Part shown: piece by piece, positions 18,689 to 26,047 of the stretch | Numbering within the stretch: the stretch's first letter is position 1 | Layout: each line of letters starts with the position of its first letter | Origin: Yoonia maritima | Lineage (GTDB): Bacteria; Pseudomonadota; Alphaproteobacteria; Rhodobacterales; Rhodobacteraceae | Direction: 5' to 3' | Length of the DNA stretch: 64,000 nt | Assembly (NCBI RefSeq): GCF_002933395.1 | Contig: NZ_PKFN01000008.1 | Location: forward strand, 372,001 to 436,000 | Notes under the pieces: generated by a model | The model's input: the letters and a program-made list of their open reading frames with translations, nothing else | Database searches by the model: none | What the model was told of the DNA's origin: nothing | Made by a program: the position numbers and the translations under genes

Positions 18689-20205
18689 AAGCTCTCCAAG
18701 AATGTAATTAAATCGTCGCGGTCTTGTTTTCGCATCGCAGCAACTGCGTCACGCATAGACTGTGCTTCGCCCCCATGCCAGAGAATTGCCTCGAGCAGGC
18801 TCCGCGCGCGGCCATCATGCAAGAAATACGTATGACCACTCACTTGCTCGGTCAAGCCAACACCCCAAAGTGGCGGCGTACGCCATTCGGTTCCCGTCGC
18901 ACGTGCTTCTGGCCGATTGTCGGCCAGCCCTTCGCCCATGTCATGCAGCAACAAGTCAGAATACGGCCAAATCAATTGAAAGCTTTGTTCGGGCCGATCT
19001 TCTAAGCGATGTGTCACAAAACTGGGCGTATGACATGAAGTGCAGCCCGTCTGATAAAACAGTTCTTTCCCGCGCAAAACATTTGGATCGCCAACGTCGC
19101 GCCGTGCAGGCACGCCCAAATTTCGGCTATAAAAGGTGACAAGATCAAGACCTTGATCATCGACCTCGGTGACCCGTGCGTCGCCATCACCGTGCGGGCC
19201 AGCCTGACAATCCGTTTGCGACGGCATACATTCCCCTGCACCATTTGGAAACAGCGGCGATGAGATACCAATGTCACCGGAAAACGCCGCAGCCGACTGA
19301 TGCCGCACAGTCGGCGCACCGGCCTTAAGGCCAAACCGCCCCAACATGGGCTGATCAAACTCAACAGACCAAACGATATTTGCGCGTCCCGAAACCCCGT
19401 CGCCATCGGCGTCGTCAGGATCGACATTTGCCAAAATATCTGCGGCTGGAATTGCCTCTAGCAGACCAAGACCGATCATTTGGGGCGCGACACGCGGGCT
19501 TAACATCGCGTCAGGGTGAAGCGGGCCATATCCCAAATCTGCGGCGCGATAGGTCGGATGGCGCAGGCTGACGATCTCTCCACCTGCTAGAATTACGGTT
19601 TCTTCGGTATACTTCACGTCCAGCCGGTATTCTGCCGGATGCCCCTGCACGGCGAAATCCTGTAACTGCTCACCATAGGTCGGATCAGGAAGCGTTGCGA
19701 TGTAGTCTTCGATATCCGCGATTTTGTCGTCGTAACCGCCCGGAATAGAAACACGCAAAAACAGTGAAACCGCACTATCAGATGCATTTTCAGGGGTATG
19801 CCCGCGCCCATCTTTCAAGTGGCAGCGCTGACAGGACCGCGCGTTATAAAGTGGCCCCAAACCATCAGAGGCAAGCGTCGACGATGGAGACGAAACCCAC
19901 AACTTGCGAAAGAAACCATTACCGACCTTAAAAGTCAGTTCATCCTCAAAACTGATATTTGCCGAGGATTGCGAAAACGCATCTGCGTCAATGCGCGCAC
20001 GTACCGTCGCCGCGCCTGCGGATTTTTCTTCGAACCGGGCGGCGGCGCTGAAATCCGTTGTCGGTTCAGTGACCGCTTGGATTCGGGCAATTTCAGCTTC
20101 GGTCCGAGGAATAATGTTCAGATGCGGTTCATCCAACACCCCTGAAATGGCCGAAACCGGCGCACACAGCAGCACAAAGCCAAGATTAATAACAGAACGG
20201 CGCAC
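18685..20205 (-). CDS. Di-heme c-type (DUF1111) thiol-oxidoreductase-like protein, 506 aa
   Basis: Periplasmic c-type cytochrome of the DUF1111/di-heme oxidoreductase family. Two haem-binding motifs are visible, CQRCH in the N-terminal half and CTSCH in the C-terminal half, with YNARSCQRCHLKDGRG and FYQTGCTSCHTPSF as context. I prefer the GTG at 20205. It has GAAAG-type Shine-Dalgarno spacing, gives a clean signal peptide (VRRSVINLGFVLLCAPVSA), and avoids overlapping the divergent gene at 20276. The open frame continues to an ATG at 20304. It is first in an operon with imelysin and DUF1513, so an electron-transfer role in iron acquisition is likely. Confidence 0.85.
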   Translation of the reverse strand: MRRSVINLGFVLLCAPVSAISGVLDEPHLNIIPRTEAEIARIQAVTEPTTDFSAAARFEEKSAGAATVRARIDADAFSQSSANISFEDELTFKVGNGFFRKLWVSSPSSTLASDGLGPLYNARSCQRCHLKDGRGHTPENASDSAVSLFLRVSIPGGYDDKIADIEDYIATLPDPTYGEQLQDFAVQGHPAEYRLDVKYTEETVILAGGEIVSLRHPTYRAADLGYGPLHPDAMLSPRVAPQMIGLGLLEAIPAADILANVDPDDADGDGVSGRANIVWSVEFDQPMLGRFGLKAGAPTVRHQSAAAFSGDIGISSPLFPNGAGECMPSQTDCQAGPHGDGDARVTEVDDQGLDLVTFYSRNLGVPARRDVGDPNVLRGKELFYQTGCTSCHTPSFVTHRLEDRPEQSFQLIWPYSDLLLHDMGEGLADNRPEARATGTEWRTPPLWGVGLTEQVSGHTYFLHDGRARSLLEAILWHGGEAQSMRDAVAAMRKQDRDDLITFLESL

Positions 20206-20275
20206 AAGATATCTTTCTAAGCTCGGATATTTCTGATAGTTATAGTCGGAATTCAAAAAGCGCGAGTCACTTTTC

Positions 20276-20731
20276 ATGGCAAAACCGATCCTGAGCTGCG
20301 ACATGGTGGCACGACCAATGTCTGCTGAACCAGCGCGTCAGCCGCAAAGCCCACCTGATTTGGCAGCACAATGGCGTGATGTTCTGAATGCACTGCGCGT
20401 AATTGCATTGGAATGCCGGGTAGCTGCGCAGATGGACTTGTTCAAGGCCTGCGCCATGCTGTCCACCCAGCCTGAAACCGCGCGCGATGCTCATGCCCGC
20501 GCTTTGATCAAATGCCTACGCCAAGTAACGAGTCGCAAAACCACCTTCTTCCGACCCGGAACTGAGGAGATTTCATTCGACGAGGCGTGGCTTGTGCAGG
20601 CTTTGAGCGCGATTAAACGTGGCGATGGCGATAGTTTTGCGTTCCTCGTTCGATCACGTGTACCGCGCGAACACCAACGTCATATAGGTTTTCTGATCCG
20701 CGGGATTTCCGAGCAATTTTCTCAAGTTTAG
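20276..20731 (+). CDS. Hypothetical protein beside dps, 151 aa or shorter
   Basis: I do not recognise this protein. It is soluble and basic, with ALRVIALECRVAAQMDLFKA and DEAWLVQALSAIKRGDGDSF as its most ordered parts, and no membrane segment. In-frame ATGs at 20276, 20303 and 20318 are all possible and none has a clear ribosome-binding site. The last (MSAEPARQ) best separates it from the divergent DUF1111 promoter. Its stop codon lies inside the Irr-type box that precedes dps. Position between two iron genes suggests an iron-related role, no more. Confidence 0.6.
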   Translation: MAKPILSCDMVARPMSAEPARQPQSPPDLAAQWRDVLNALRVIALECRVAAQMDLFKACAMLSTQPETARDAHARALIKCLRQVTSRKTTFFRPGTEEISFDEAWLVQALSAIKRGDGDSFAFLVRSRVPREHQRHIGFLIRGISEQFSQV

Positions 20732-20743
20732 AATTATTCTAAA
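20727..20743. promoter_or_regulatory. Iron control element (Irr-type box) upstream of dps
   Basis: TTTAGAATTATTCTAAA is a perfect inverted repeat (TTTAGAA, 3-nt spacer, TTCTAAA). It matches the alphaproteobacterial ICE motif bound by the haem-responsive regulator Irr. It overlaps the stop codon of the upstream gene and lies about 98 nt before the dps start, so dps expression is probably iron/haem controlled. Confidence 0.7.
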
Positions 20744-20840
20744 AAGTTCTTGGCTTTTACAAAAAGTGCTATAAATAAGGCGTTAAGCAAGCCAGCTTTT
20801 CGCCAGCCAGCATTTATTTTGAATCGCAGGAAGAACTGAT

Positions 20841-21311
20841 ATGACACAGACTGCCATCACTCTTAGCACAGACGCAAAAGCAGCAATCGCAGAAGCACTG
20901 AACCAGACAGTCGCCGAAACTGCGGTCACAACGATGCTTGCGCAAAACTTTCACTGGAACGTCACCGGCATGGCATTCGGCCCGCTGCACGACCTTTTCC
21001 AAAAAATGTACGAAGACCATTTTGTCGCCCAAGACGACCTAGCAGAGCGCATCAAAGCAATTGACGCACACGCCGAAGGTACGCTTGCTGGCATGATCAA
21101 ACGGTCCAAAGTTTCCGAATTCGAAGGCAAAGCCACCGACAAGGAAATGATCAAAATGATGCTCGACGCGCAGGAAACGCTGGCTGCTACATTGGCAGGC
21201 TGTGGTGAACTGGCCGCATCACATGGCGACACACTGACCGAAGACCTGTGCATCGCACGCGGTCAAACACACGAAAAATTCGCGTGGTTCCTACGCTCAC
21301 ACCTCGCCTAA
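20841..21311 (+). CDS. dps: Dps-family ferritin, 156 aa
   Basis: A 12-subunit mini-ferritin that oxidises and stores iron and shields DNA. The intersubunit ferroxidase ligands are visible in NFHWNVTGMAFGPLHDLFQK (His, His, Asp region) and DDLAERIKAIDAHAEG (Asp, Glu). Length is standard and the start has an AGGAAGA ribosome-binding site. It has its own upstream Irr-type box and a terminator that lies within the 3' end of the convergent DUF1289 gene. Confidence 0.95.
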   Translation: MTQTAITLSTDAKAAIAEALNQTVAETAVTTMLAQNFHWNVTGMAFGPLHDLFQKMYEDHFVAQDDLAERIKAIDAHAEGTLAGMIKRSKVSEFEGKATDKEMIKMMLDAQETLAATLAGCGELAASHGDTLTEDLCIARGQTHEKFAWFLRSHLA

Positions 21312-21321
21312 TCTTTTTGGT

Positions 21322-21573
21322 TCAGTTAACGAGTTTGAAAGGCGCTTCGGCGCCTTTTTTCTTGCACTTTTTCGCATAGGCAATGCGCCAACCTGCGTAT
21401 TTCCCCATGACCTCTTGCTGCGCCATCAGCATGGTTACAAAGCCGTCACGCTGGCTATCTTTCTTTAACCGCTTAAAGATAGACTTTTGCGACTTAGTCA
21501 TGGAACAACCAATACAGTGGCCTTCGCGTTTGAATTTGCACACATCGATACAGGGGCTTGGTGTCTTTGGCAT
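21322..21573 (-). CDS. DUF1289 cysteine-rich small protein, 83 aa
   Basis: The N-terminus PSPCIDVCKFKREGHCIGCS carries the four-cysteine signature of DUF1289 (C-x3-C-x7-C-x2-C), probably a small metal or Fe-S site, followed by a basic C-terminus. The start at 21573 (MPKTPSPC) is chosen because family homology begins there. An upstream frame extension overlaps the imelysin 3' end. It is transcribed after the imelysin gene but separated by a terminator, so it may have its own promoter. Function is unknown. Confidence 0.85.
   Translation of the reverse strand: MPKTPSPCIDVCKFKREGHCIGCSMTKSQKSIFKRLKKDSQRDGFVTMLMAQQEVMGKYAGWRIAYAKKCKKKGAEAPFKLVN
21338..21360 (+). terminator. dps terminator embedded in convergent coding sequence
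   Basis: AAAGGCGC-TTCG-GCGCCTTT, followed by TTT, forms a stable tetraloop hairpin on the forward strand. It lies inside the last codons of the DUF1289 gene (reverse strand, encoding GAEAPF). Confidence 0.8.
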
Positions 21574-21587
21574 GTTGGCTCCGACGG

Positions 21588-21619
21588 AAAAGGGCGGCAC
21601 CCCTTTTGGAATGCCGCCC
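21588..21619 (-). terminator. Terminator after imelysin (irpA-like)
   Basis: On the reverse strand GGGCGGCA and TGCCGCCC form an 8-bp stem followed by TTTTCC, about 28 nt beyond the imelysin stop. Confidence 0.75.
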
Positions 21620-21646
21620 CAGTTTAATGTGATTAGTAACAGGTTT

Positions 21647-22909
21647 CTATTCGAAAACCGCTTCTGGATCGTCAAGGCTGTCAGAGCCTTCGAATGCGAT
21701 TTGATCAACGCCCAACGCTGCAACCACACGTTCAAACGAACGTGTCTGGTCGATCAAGCCGTTAACACCTCCCATAACCAGTGCTTCACCTGCTTCGTTT
21801 CCACGCTCAAGCATTTGGTCATAAGCAAAACCAGCTTCGGCGGCTGACTTGATACGGCCCAGTGCAAGCATTGTTGTCGACAGTTTGGTCTGCACTTCGG
21901 TGTCCAGATCTGCATCTGTTTCAGCAACCAGATCAGACAGTGACGGACCGGTGACTAAAGTACCGTCTACGCGGATGTATTCACCGCGGTAAACGTTCTG
22001 CACACCCAAACCATCGTAGTAGTGGCTGTTGTGTGTGTTGTCAGAAAAGCAATCGTGCTCTTCTTCTGGATCATTCAACATCAGGCCAAGGCGCATACGC
22101 TCACCAGCTTGCTCACCGTATGAAAGTGAACCCATGCCAGTCAGGATAGCAGAGATACCAGTTGCTTCGGTTTCGGTCAGTTCAGCACGTGCCGCACCAC
22201 CATCAACCCACTGTGCAGCCATCCACTCAAGATCGGACACCAGCAAATCAGTCGCCGCTTTCAGGTATTCACCGCGACGATCACAGTTGCCGCCCGTGCA
22301 GTCATCGCCAGTGGCATAGTCAGTCCAAGGACGGCTACCGGCACCAGTGCCGTGACCGTTCAGGTCTTGGCCCCAAAGCAGGAATTCAATCGCGTGGTAA
22401 CCCGTCGCAACGTTAGATTCGACGCCATCGGCCTCGTGCAGCGTCTCTGCCAGCAGCTCTGGCGTGATCGCAGCCGCGTCAACTTCAGCGCCAGACAGAG
22501 TGAAAGATGGGTTCGCAACAACGTTCAGCGCAGCAAATGCGTTTTCGTCGGTCGCGCCGCCATAGGAGGTATCAACATAATCGATCAGACCTTCGTCCAA
22601 TGGCCACGCATTCACTTTGCCTTCCCAGTCATCAACAATCGCGTTGCCGAAACGGAAAACTTCGGTCTGCTGGTAAGGAACGCGCGACGCGAGCCAAGCG
22701 GATTTCGCTGCTTGCAGTGCTTCTGCGGATGGGTCCGCGATCAACGCGTCTACGGCCGATTGCAGTGTCTTCGCAGTGATTAACGCATCGTCATAGTTGG
22801 CCGCAGCGATATCTGCATAGGTGTTCAAGACGTCAGCCTTTTCAACAGCCAATACAGGCGTTGCGAGGCTAAGGCCCAGCGCAGTTGAAAGTAGGTAGAT
22901 ACGTTTCAT
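21647..22909 (-). CDS. Imelysin-family iron-regulated protein (IrpA-like), 420 aa
   Basis: A signal peptide (MKRIYLLSTALGLSLATPVLA) is followed by a full-length imelysin domain. Hallmarks are WLASRVPYQQTEVFRFGN, the metal-site motif GYHAIEFLLWGQDLNG (G-x-H-x-x-E), and SYGEQAGERMRLGLMLND. Members are periplasmic or surface iron-binding proteins induced by iron limitation. The start has an AAAGGAA ribosome-binding site. It lies 73 nt downstream of hemP in the same direction and probably shares its promoter and the IscR/iron-type dyad at 23412. Confidence 0.9.
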   Translation of the reverse strand: MKRIYLLSTALGLSLATPVLAVEKADVLNTYADIAAANYDDALITAKTLQSAVDALIADPSAEALQAAKSAWLASRVPYQQTEVFRFGNAIVDDWEGKVNAWPLDEGLIDYVDTSYGGATDENAFAALNVVANPSFTLSGAEVDAAAITPELLAETLHEADGVESNVATGYHAIEFLLWGQDLNGHGTGAGSRPWTDYATGDDCTGGNCDRRGEYLKAATDLLVSDLEWMAAQWVDGGAARAELTETEATGISAILTGMGSLSYGEQAGERMRLGLMLNDPEEEHDCFSDNTHNSHYYDGLGVQNVYRGEYIRVDGTLVTGPSLSDLVAETDADLDTEVQTKLSTTMLALGRIKSAAEAGFAYDQMLERGNEAGEALVMGGVNGLIDQTRSFERVVAALGVDQIAFEGSDSLDDPEAVFE

Positions 22910-22982
22910 GTAGTCGTTCCTTTAGTAAAACATACAATGATGAGGATAACAGTCGCTGCGATCCAAAATCGGAATACGGGTC

Positions 22983-23153
22983 TTATTTGGTCAAAATTAA
23001 TTTGCCGGCCCGAGTGATCCGCAGCGTATAAGTCTGGTCGCCTAATGTGATCAGCGCGCGGTCGCCATTTTGCGTCAAATCGGGCGCTGAATATGTTGGC
23101 AGTTGCTGTGGCTCTGCTGGCTTAGTCGTGCGTGGAAGCGGATGTACCGACAT
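22983..23153 (-). CDS. hemP: Hemin uptake protein HemP, 56 aa
   Basis: A small protein ending LGDQTYTLRITRAGKLILTK, the conserved core of HemP/HmuP, which promotes expression of haem uptake genes in related bacteria. The N-terminal part (MSVHPLPRTTKPAEPQQ) is variable. The start has a GGAGG ribosome-binding site inside the preceding small gene, whose stop overlaps it as TAATG. No hmu receptor or ABC genes lie alongside. Instead an imelysin gene follows, so here HemP belongs to a wider iron regulon. Confidence 0.9.
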   Translation of the reverse strand: MSVHPLPRTTKPAEPQQLPTYSAPDLTQNGDRALITLGDQTYTLRITRAGKLILTK

Positions 23154-23317
23154 TAGCTACGCCCTCCTTGATGCTCAAACCGGTCAAAAACCCACTCAAG
23201 GCTCAGACCTTCGAACGTTGCGGGCTGATGCATCACATCGGCAAACTCTGTCCGTGCGGGGCGATTTGCACCACGATCAACAGCTTTTTCGTTTACCTGT
23301 TGTGTGCCCTGTTGCAT
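23153..23317 (-). CDS. Small conserved-looking protein upstream of hemP, 54 aa
   Basis: A reverse-strand frame starts MQQGTQQVNEKAVDRGANRP and contains MHQPATFEGLSLEWVFDRFE. It ends HQGGRS and overlaps the hemP start (TAATG). An AGAAGGA ribosome-binding site precedes the ATG. The overlap with hemP and the good translation signals argue for a real gene. It is soluble, with no cysteines and one tryptophan. I do not recognise it. Translational coupling with hemP suggests a role in the same iron response. Confidence 0.6.
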   Translation of the reverse strand: MQQGTQQVNEKAVDRGANRPARTEFADVMHQPATFEGLSLEWVFDRFEHQGGRS

Positions 23318-23411
23318 CGCAAGGTCCTTCTGGCGGGTCGCCTATCGGCATCCTTGGACAGCCCAAGGACAAGATGCTTCTTACCTGAGCAATTTAATCA
23401 ACAAAGTCAAT

Positions 23412-23428
23412 CCGACTTTTTTACTCGG
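23412..23428. promoter_or_regulatory. 17-bp iron/IscR-type dyad upstream of the hemP operon
   Basis: CCGACTTTTTTACTCGG is an imperfect palindrome (7-3-7 architecture) extended by flanking AAT/ATT. It resembles type-1 IscR or 'iron-rhodo' boxes of Rhodobacterales. It lies about 95 nt before the 54-aa gene and shares its layout with the site at 23755. Confidence 0.5.
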
Positions 23429-23434
23429 ATTACA

Positions 23435-23701
23435 CATTATTAGAACAACAAGAAGGAAACGCACATTACGTAGCCCCATCCAAAGCATGCCTCATGCTAA
23501 ATAATGGCTGCCGTCTAACGACACACCGTAGACACAAGATGAGCAAACATTTTGCCCAGCGCCATTTTAAACATAAGAGAGTATACAACCATGTTGCCCC
23601 TCGATTGAAACGCCGCACGGCGATGTTGGAAAACACCAACAACACAAAATACGAACATCAAATTCGGACCGCTCAACCCTAGAGCCATGAATAGATGAAA
23701 C
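23435..23701. other. Gene-poor stretch, possible small RNA locus
   Basis: No convincing protein-coding frame is present. A 62-codon forward ORF at 23494 has no ribosome-binding site and unusual composition. The stretch begins just after an iron-type operator and ends in a perfect intrinsic terminator at 23702-23734 that has no gene of its own on the forward strand. That is the layout expected of an sRNA gene. A small inverted repeat GCATG-cct-CATGC occurs near 23487. Confidence 0.35.
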
Positions 23702-23734
23702 AAAAACGCAACACCTCTACAGTCTTGCGTTTTT
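23702..23734. terminator. Orphan bidirectional terminator
   Basis: Perfect 10-bp arms AAAAACGCAA and TTGCGTTTTT around a 13-nt loop. A-rich and T-rich ends make it usable from either strand. Confidence 0.75.
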
Positions 23735-23754
23735 ACCATTGCACCCGATCAATA

Positions 23755-23771
23755 CCAAGTAAATTAGTCGG
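23755..23771. promoter_or_regulatory. 17-bp iron/IscR-type dyad upstream of the TonB receptor
   Basis: CCAAGTAAATTAGTCGG, with flanking ATA and GTTTA, has the same 7-3-7 layout as the site at 23412 (consensus CC-N-A-S-T-N5-A-S-TCGG). The right half TAGTCGGGT matches the conserved half of type-1 IscR boxes. It lies about 95 nt before the receptor start. Confidence 0.5.
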
Positions 23772-23865
23772 GTTTAAATCGTAGCAAGCAATGGCCGCAC
23801 CGATCACCCACGTGTAACGCGGTCACCAGCAAGCCATCTCAAACTACAGCTTGCAGGATACCCAC

Positions 23866-25983
23866 ATGCAAAATCAATCTATCACAACCGTCACGCAACA
23901 GATGTTGGTTCGTTCAGGTTTAAAAATCGCTCTTTTATCCTGTACTGCCATTGCCTTTCCAGTCGCAGGTTTTGCACAAGATACCCAATCGCAGATGCTG
24001 GGTACGATTACGCTTGATACCGCATCAGATGAAGAAACGGTCGTTGCGTCCAGCACGACATCCAGCAGCAAGACAGACACTGATCTTTTGGATGCGCCCG
24101 CATCCGTTTCTGTTGTCACTGCCAAAGAAGTCGAAGCACGTGGCGCCCAGAATCTAGAACAAGTTCTGAGCTACACATCCGGTGTCATGGTCAACGAGTG
24201 GGGCGGCGATGACCGTTATGATGCATTCCGTATTCGTGGATTTGATCAGCTTGCCAACGGGACCTACCGTGATGGGCTACCTGTACGCGGGGAATTCTTT
24301 ACCTTTGGTCGTCGCGAACCCTACGCATTCGAACGTATCGAAGTGCTAAAAGGATCGAATTCGTCACTGTTTGGTTTGAACGCGCCCGGAGGATTGGTCA
24401 ACGGTGTAACAAAGCGCCCAACAGGTGAAGCTTTTGCAGAAACATATGTGACACTGGGCGAAGACCATAGCGAAATCGGCGCCGATTTTGGCAACACGTT
24501 GAACGACGACGGATCGCTGAGCTATCGCGTCACAACAAAAGTGCAAGACGGTGCTTATGGGTATGACTATTCAACAGATGATCGCCGCTATCTGGCGGTT
24601 GGTTTAACATACGCACCAACAAATGCGACGACACTGACATTTTTGGCCGACTACAAAGAACACGACAGCGTGCCCGGCGTCGGTTTCTCCGATACGCTTG
24701 ATGTCGACATTGATACGTTCCTTGGTGAACCAGACTTTAACAAAATGGACACAGTCGAAAGCAACATCGGCTTTCAGTTTAATCATGATTTCGGTGGCGG
24801 TCTGAGTTTTGGAAGCACCGCGCGCTACATGGAATTGGATCTTACATATGAACAAGTCTACGGCGCGACGTCTGATCCGGCAGCAGCCCGTAGTGCCTTT
24901 GCGGTCGATGGGCATAGTGAACAATTCGCCATCGATAACCGGCTTCAATACGAACGCAGTTTTGGTCGATTTGAATCGCAAACGCTGGTCGGGCTGGAAT
25001 ATACTTGGTTCCAAATGGACGAAGCATCTAAATACGGCAGCGCGTCGGGTATTGATGCAAACGATCCCAACTATTGCGGAACAGCCTGCATTACAGTGCC
25101 GGACTACATCATCTGGGCGCCAGAGCTACAAACAACATCATTGTATGTCCAAGAAGAACTGACATTTGATGATCGTTGGATTGCAACCCTGGGCGGACGA
25201 TATGACGTGATCGATATGGCGTCGAACGTCAGCTACGATGTTTATTCCGGCATCGATACGACGGTTCCTGAAGACACAGTTGAAGCATTCACAAAACGTT
25301 TTGGGCTAACTTACAAAGCAACAGACGACCTGTCGGTTTACGCAAACTATTCAGAATCCTTCCAACCAAACCTCACGAATATCTCTTTGGAGTCGCAAGA
25401 AGGCGAACAGTACGAGCTGGGCATGAAATACCGCCCCGCAGGCATGAACGCGCTGTTCACGGCATCAGTCTTTGACCTGACGCAGACAAACGTGAACACA
25501 CAGGTGTCGCCAACCGAAAGTCGCCAGATCGGCGAGGTCAACGTGCGTGGGCTTGAGCTGGAGGCCAAAGCGGAAATCTCGAATAACTTCAGCTTGCTCA
25601 GCTCTTATGCGTATTGGGATGCCGAAATTGTCGACGATGGGATCGCCACGAACGAAGGTAACCGCCCTGCCCGACTACCTAAACATATTGCTTCGGTCTG
25701 GGCAAACTATGCCATCGAAGACCTAGATAACTTAGGTGACATGAACTTTGGCCTAGGGGCGCGTTTCATGGGGCAGACATATGGCGACGACGCGAACACG
25801 ACAAATGTTAAATCCTACACAGTCGTCGACGCTGCGTTCGGCTATGCCGTGACCGAGAATGTCGACTTGCAGCTCAATGTGACCAACCTGTTTGATACCG
25901 AATATATGACCACATCTTACTACGGTAGCGAATACTATGGTGACGGTCGGACAACACGCGCCACGCTCAAATACACTTGGTAA
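23866..25983 (+). CDS. TonB-dependent siderophore receptor, 705 aa
   Basis: Outer-membrane ferric-siderophore receptor. It has a long signal region ending PVAGFAQ, a probable TonB box in LGTITLDTAS, the plug domain (LDAPASVSVVTAKEVEARGA, YDAFRIRGFDQLANGTYRDG and FERIEVLKGSNSSLFG), then a 22-strand barrel ending in aromatic TLKYTW, as expected for BamA recognition. The start at 23866 (MQNQ) has a GCAGGA ribosome-binding site. An earlier in-frame TTG at 23851 is less likely. It heads a six-gene uptake unit and lies behind an iron-type operator. The siderophore class is unknown. Confidence 0.93.
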   Translation: MQNQSITTVTQQMLVRSGLKIALLSCTAIAFPVAGFAQDTQSQMLGTITLDTASDEETVVASSTTSSSKTDTDLLDAPASVSVVTAKEVEARGAQNLEQVLSYTSGVMVNEWGGDDRYDAFRIRGFDQLANGTYRDGLPVRGEFFTFGRREPYAFERIEVLKGSNSSLFGLNAPGGLVNGVTKRPTGEAFAETYVTLGEDHSEIGADFGNTLNDDGSLSYRVTTKVQDGAYGYDYSTDDRRYLAVGLTYAPTNATTLTFLADYKEHDSVPGVGFSDTLDVDIDTFLGEPDFNKMDTVESNIGFQFNHDFGGGLSFGSTARYMELDLTYEQVYGATSDPAAARSAFAVDGHSEQFAIDNRLQYERSFGRFESQTLVGLEYTWFQMDEASKYGSASGIDANDPNYCGTACITVPDYIIWAPELQTTSLYVQEELTFDDRWIATLGGRYDVIDMASNVSYDVYSGIDTTVPEDTVEAFTKRFGLTYKATDDLSVYANYSESFQPNLTNISLESQEGEQYELGMKYRPAGMNALFTASVFDLTQTNVNTQVSPTESRQIGEVNVRGLELEAKAEISNNFSLLSSYAYWDAEIVDDGIATNEGNRPARLPKHIASVWANYAIEDLDNLGDMNFGLGARFMGQTYGDDANTTNVKSYTVVDAAFGYAVTENVDLQLNVTNLFDTEYMTTSYYGSEYYGDGRTTRATLKYTW

Positions 25984-25990
25984 TGAAAAC

Positions 25991-26019
25991 AACCTTCGCC
26001 CGCACACCGGGCGGAGGTT
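25991..26019 (+). other. Intercistronic hairpin after the receptor gene
   Basis: AACCT-t-CGCCCG pairs with CGGGCG-g-AGGTT. It has no strong T-run, so it may stabilise the receptor mRNA or partly attenuate read-through into the ABC genes. Confidence 0.5.
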
Positions 26020-26047
26020 TCCATCTTTGCAATTGAACGGATAGCAC

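Noticed and set aside
20205..20304. N-terminal extension of the DUF1111 protein to the ATG at 20304
   Set aside because: It would overlap the divergent gene at 20276 and bury the signal peptide; the GTG at 20205 gives a proper signal peptide and ribosome-binding site.
23494..23682. 62-codon forward ORF between hemP and the TonB receptor
   Set aside because: No ribosome-binding site, His/Arg/Asn-rich composition typical of chance frames; better explained as non-coding or sRNA sequence.
23702..23734. Terminator of the hemP operon
   Set aside because: It lies upstream of that operon's start, so it cannot terminate it; no forward gene ends there either.
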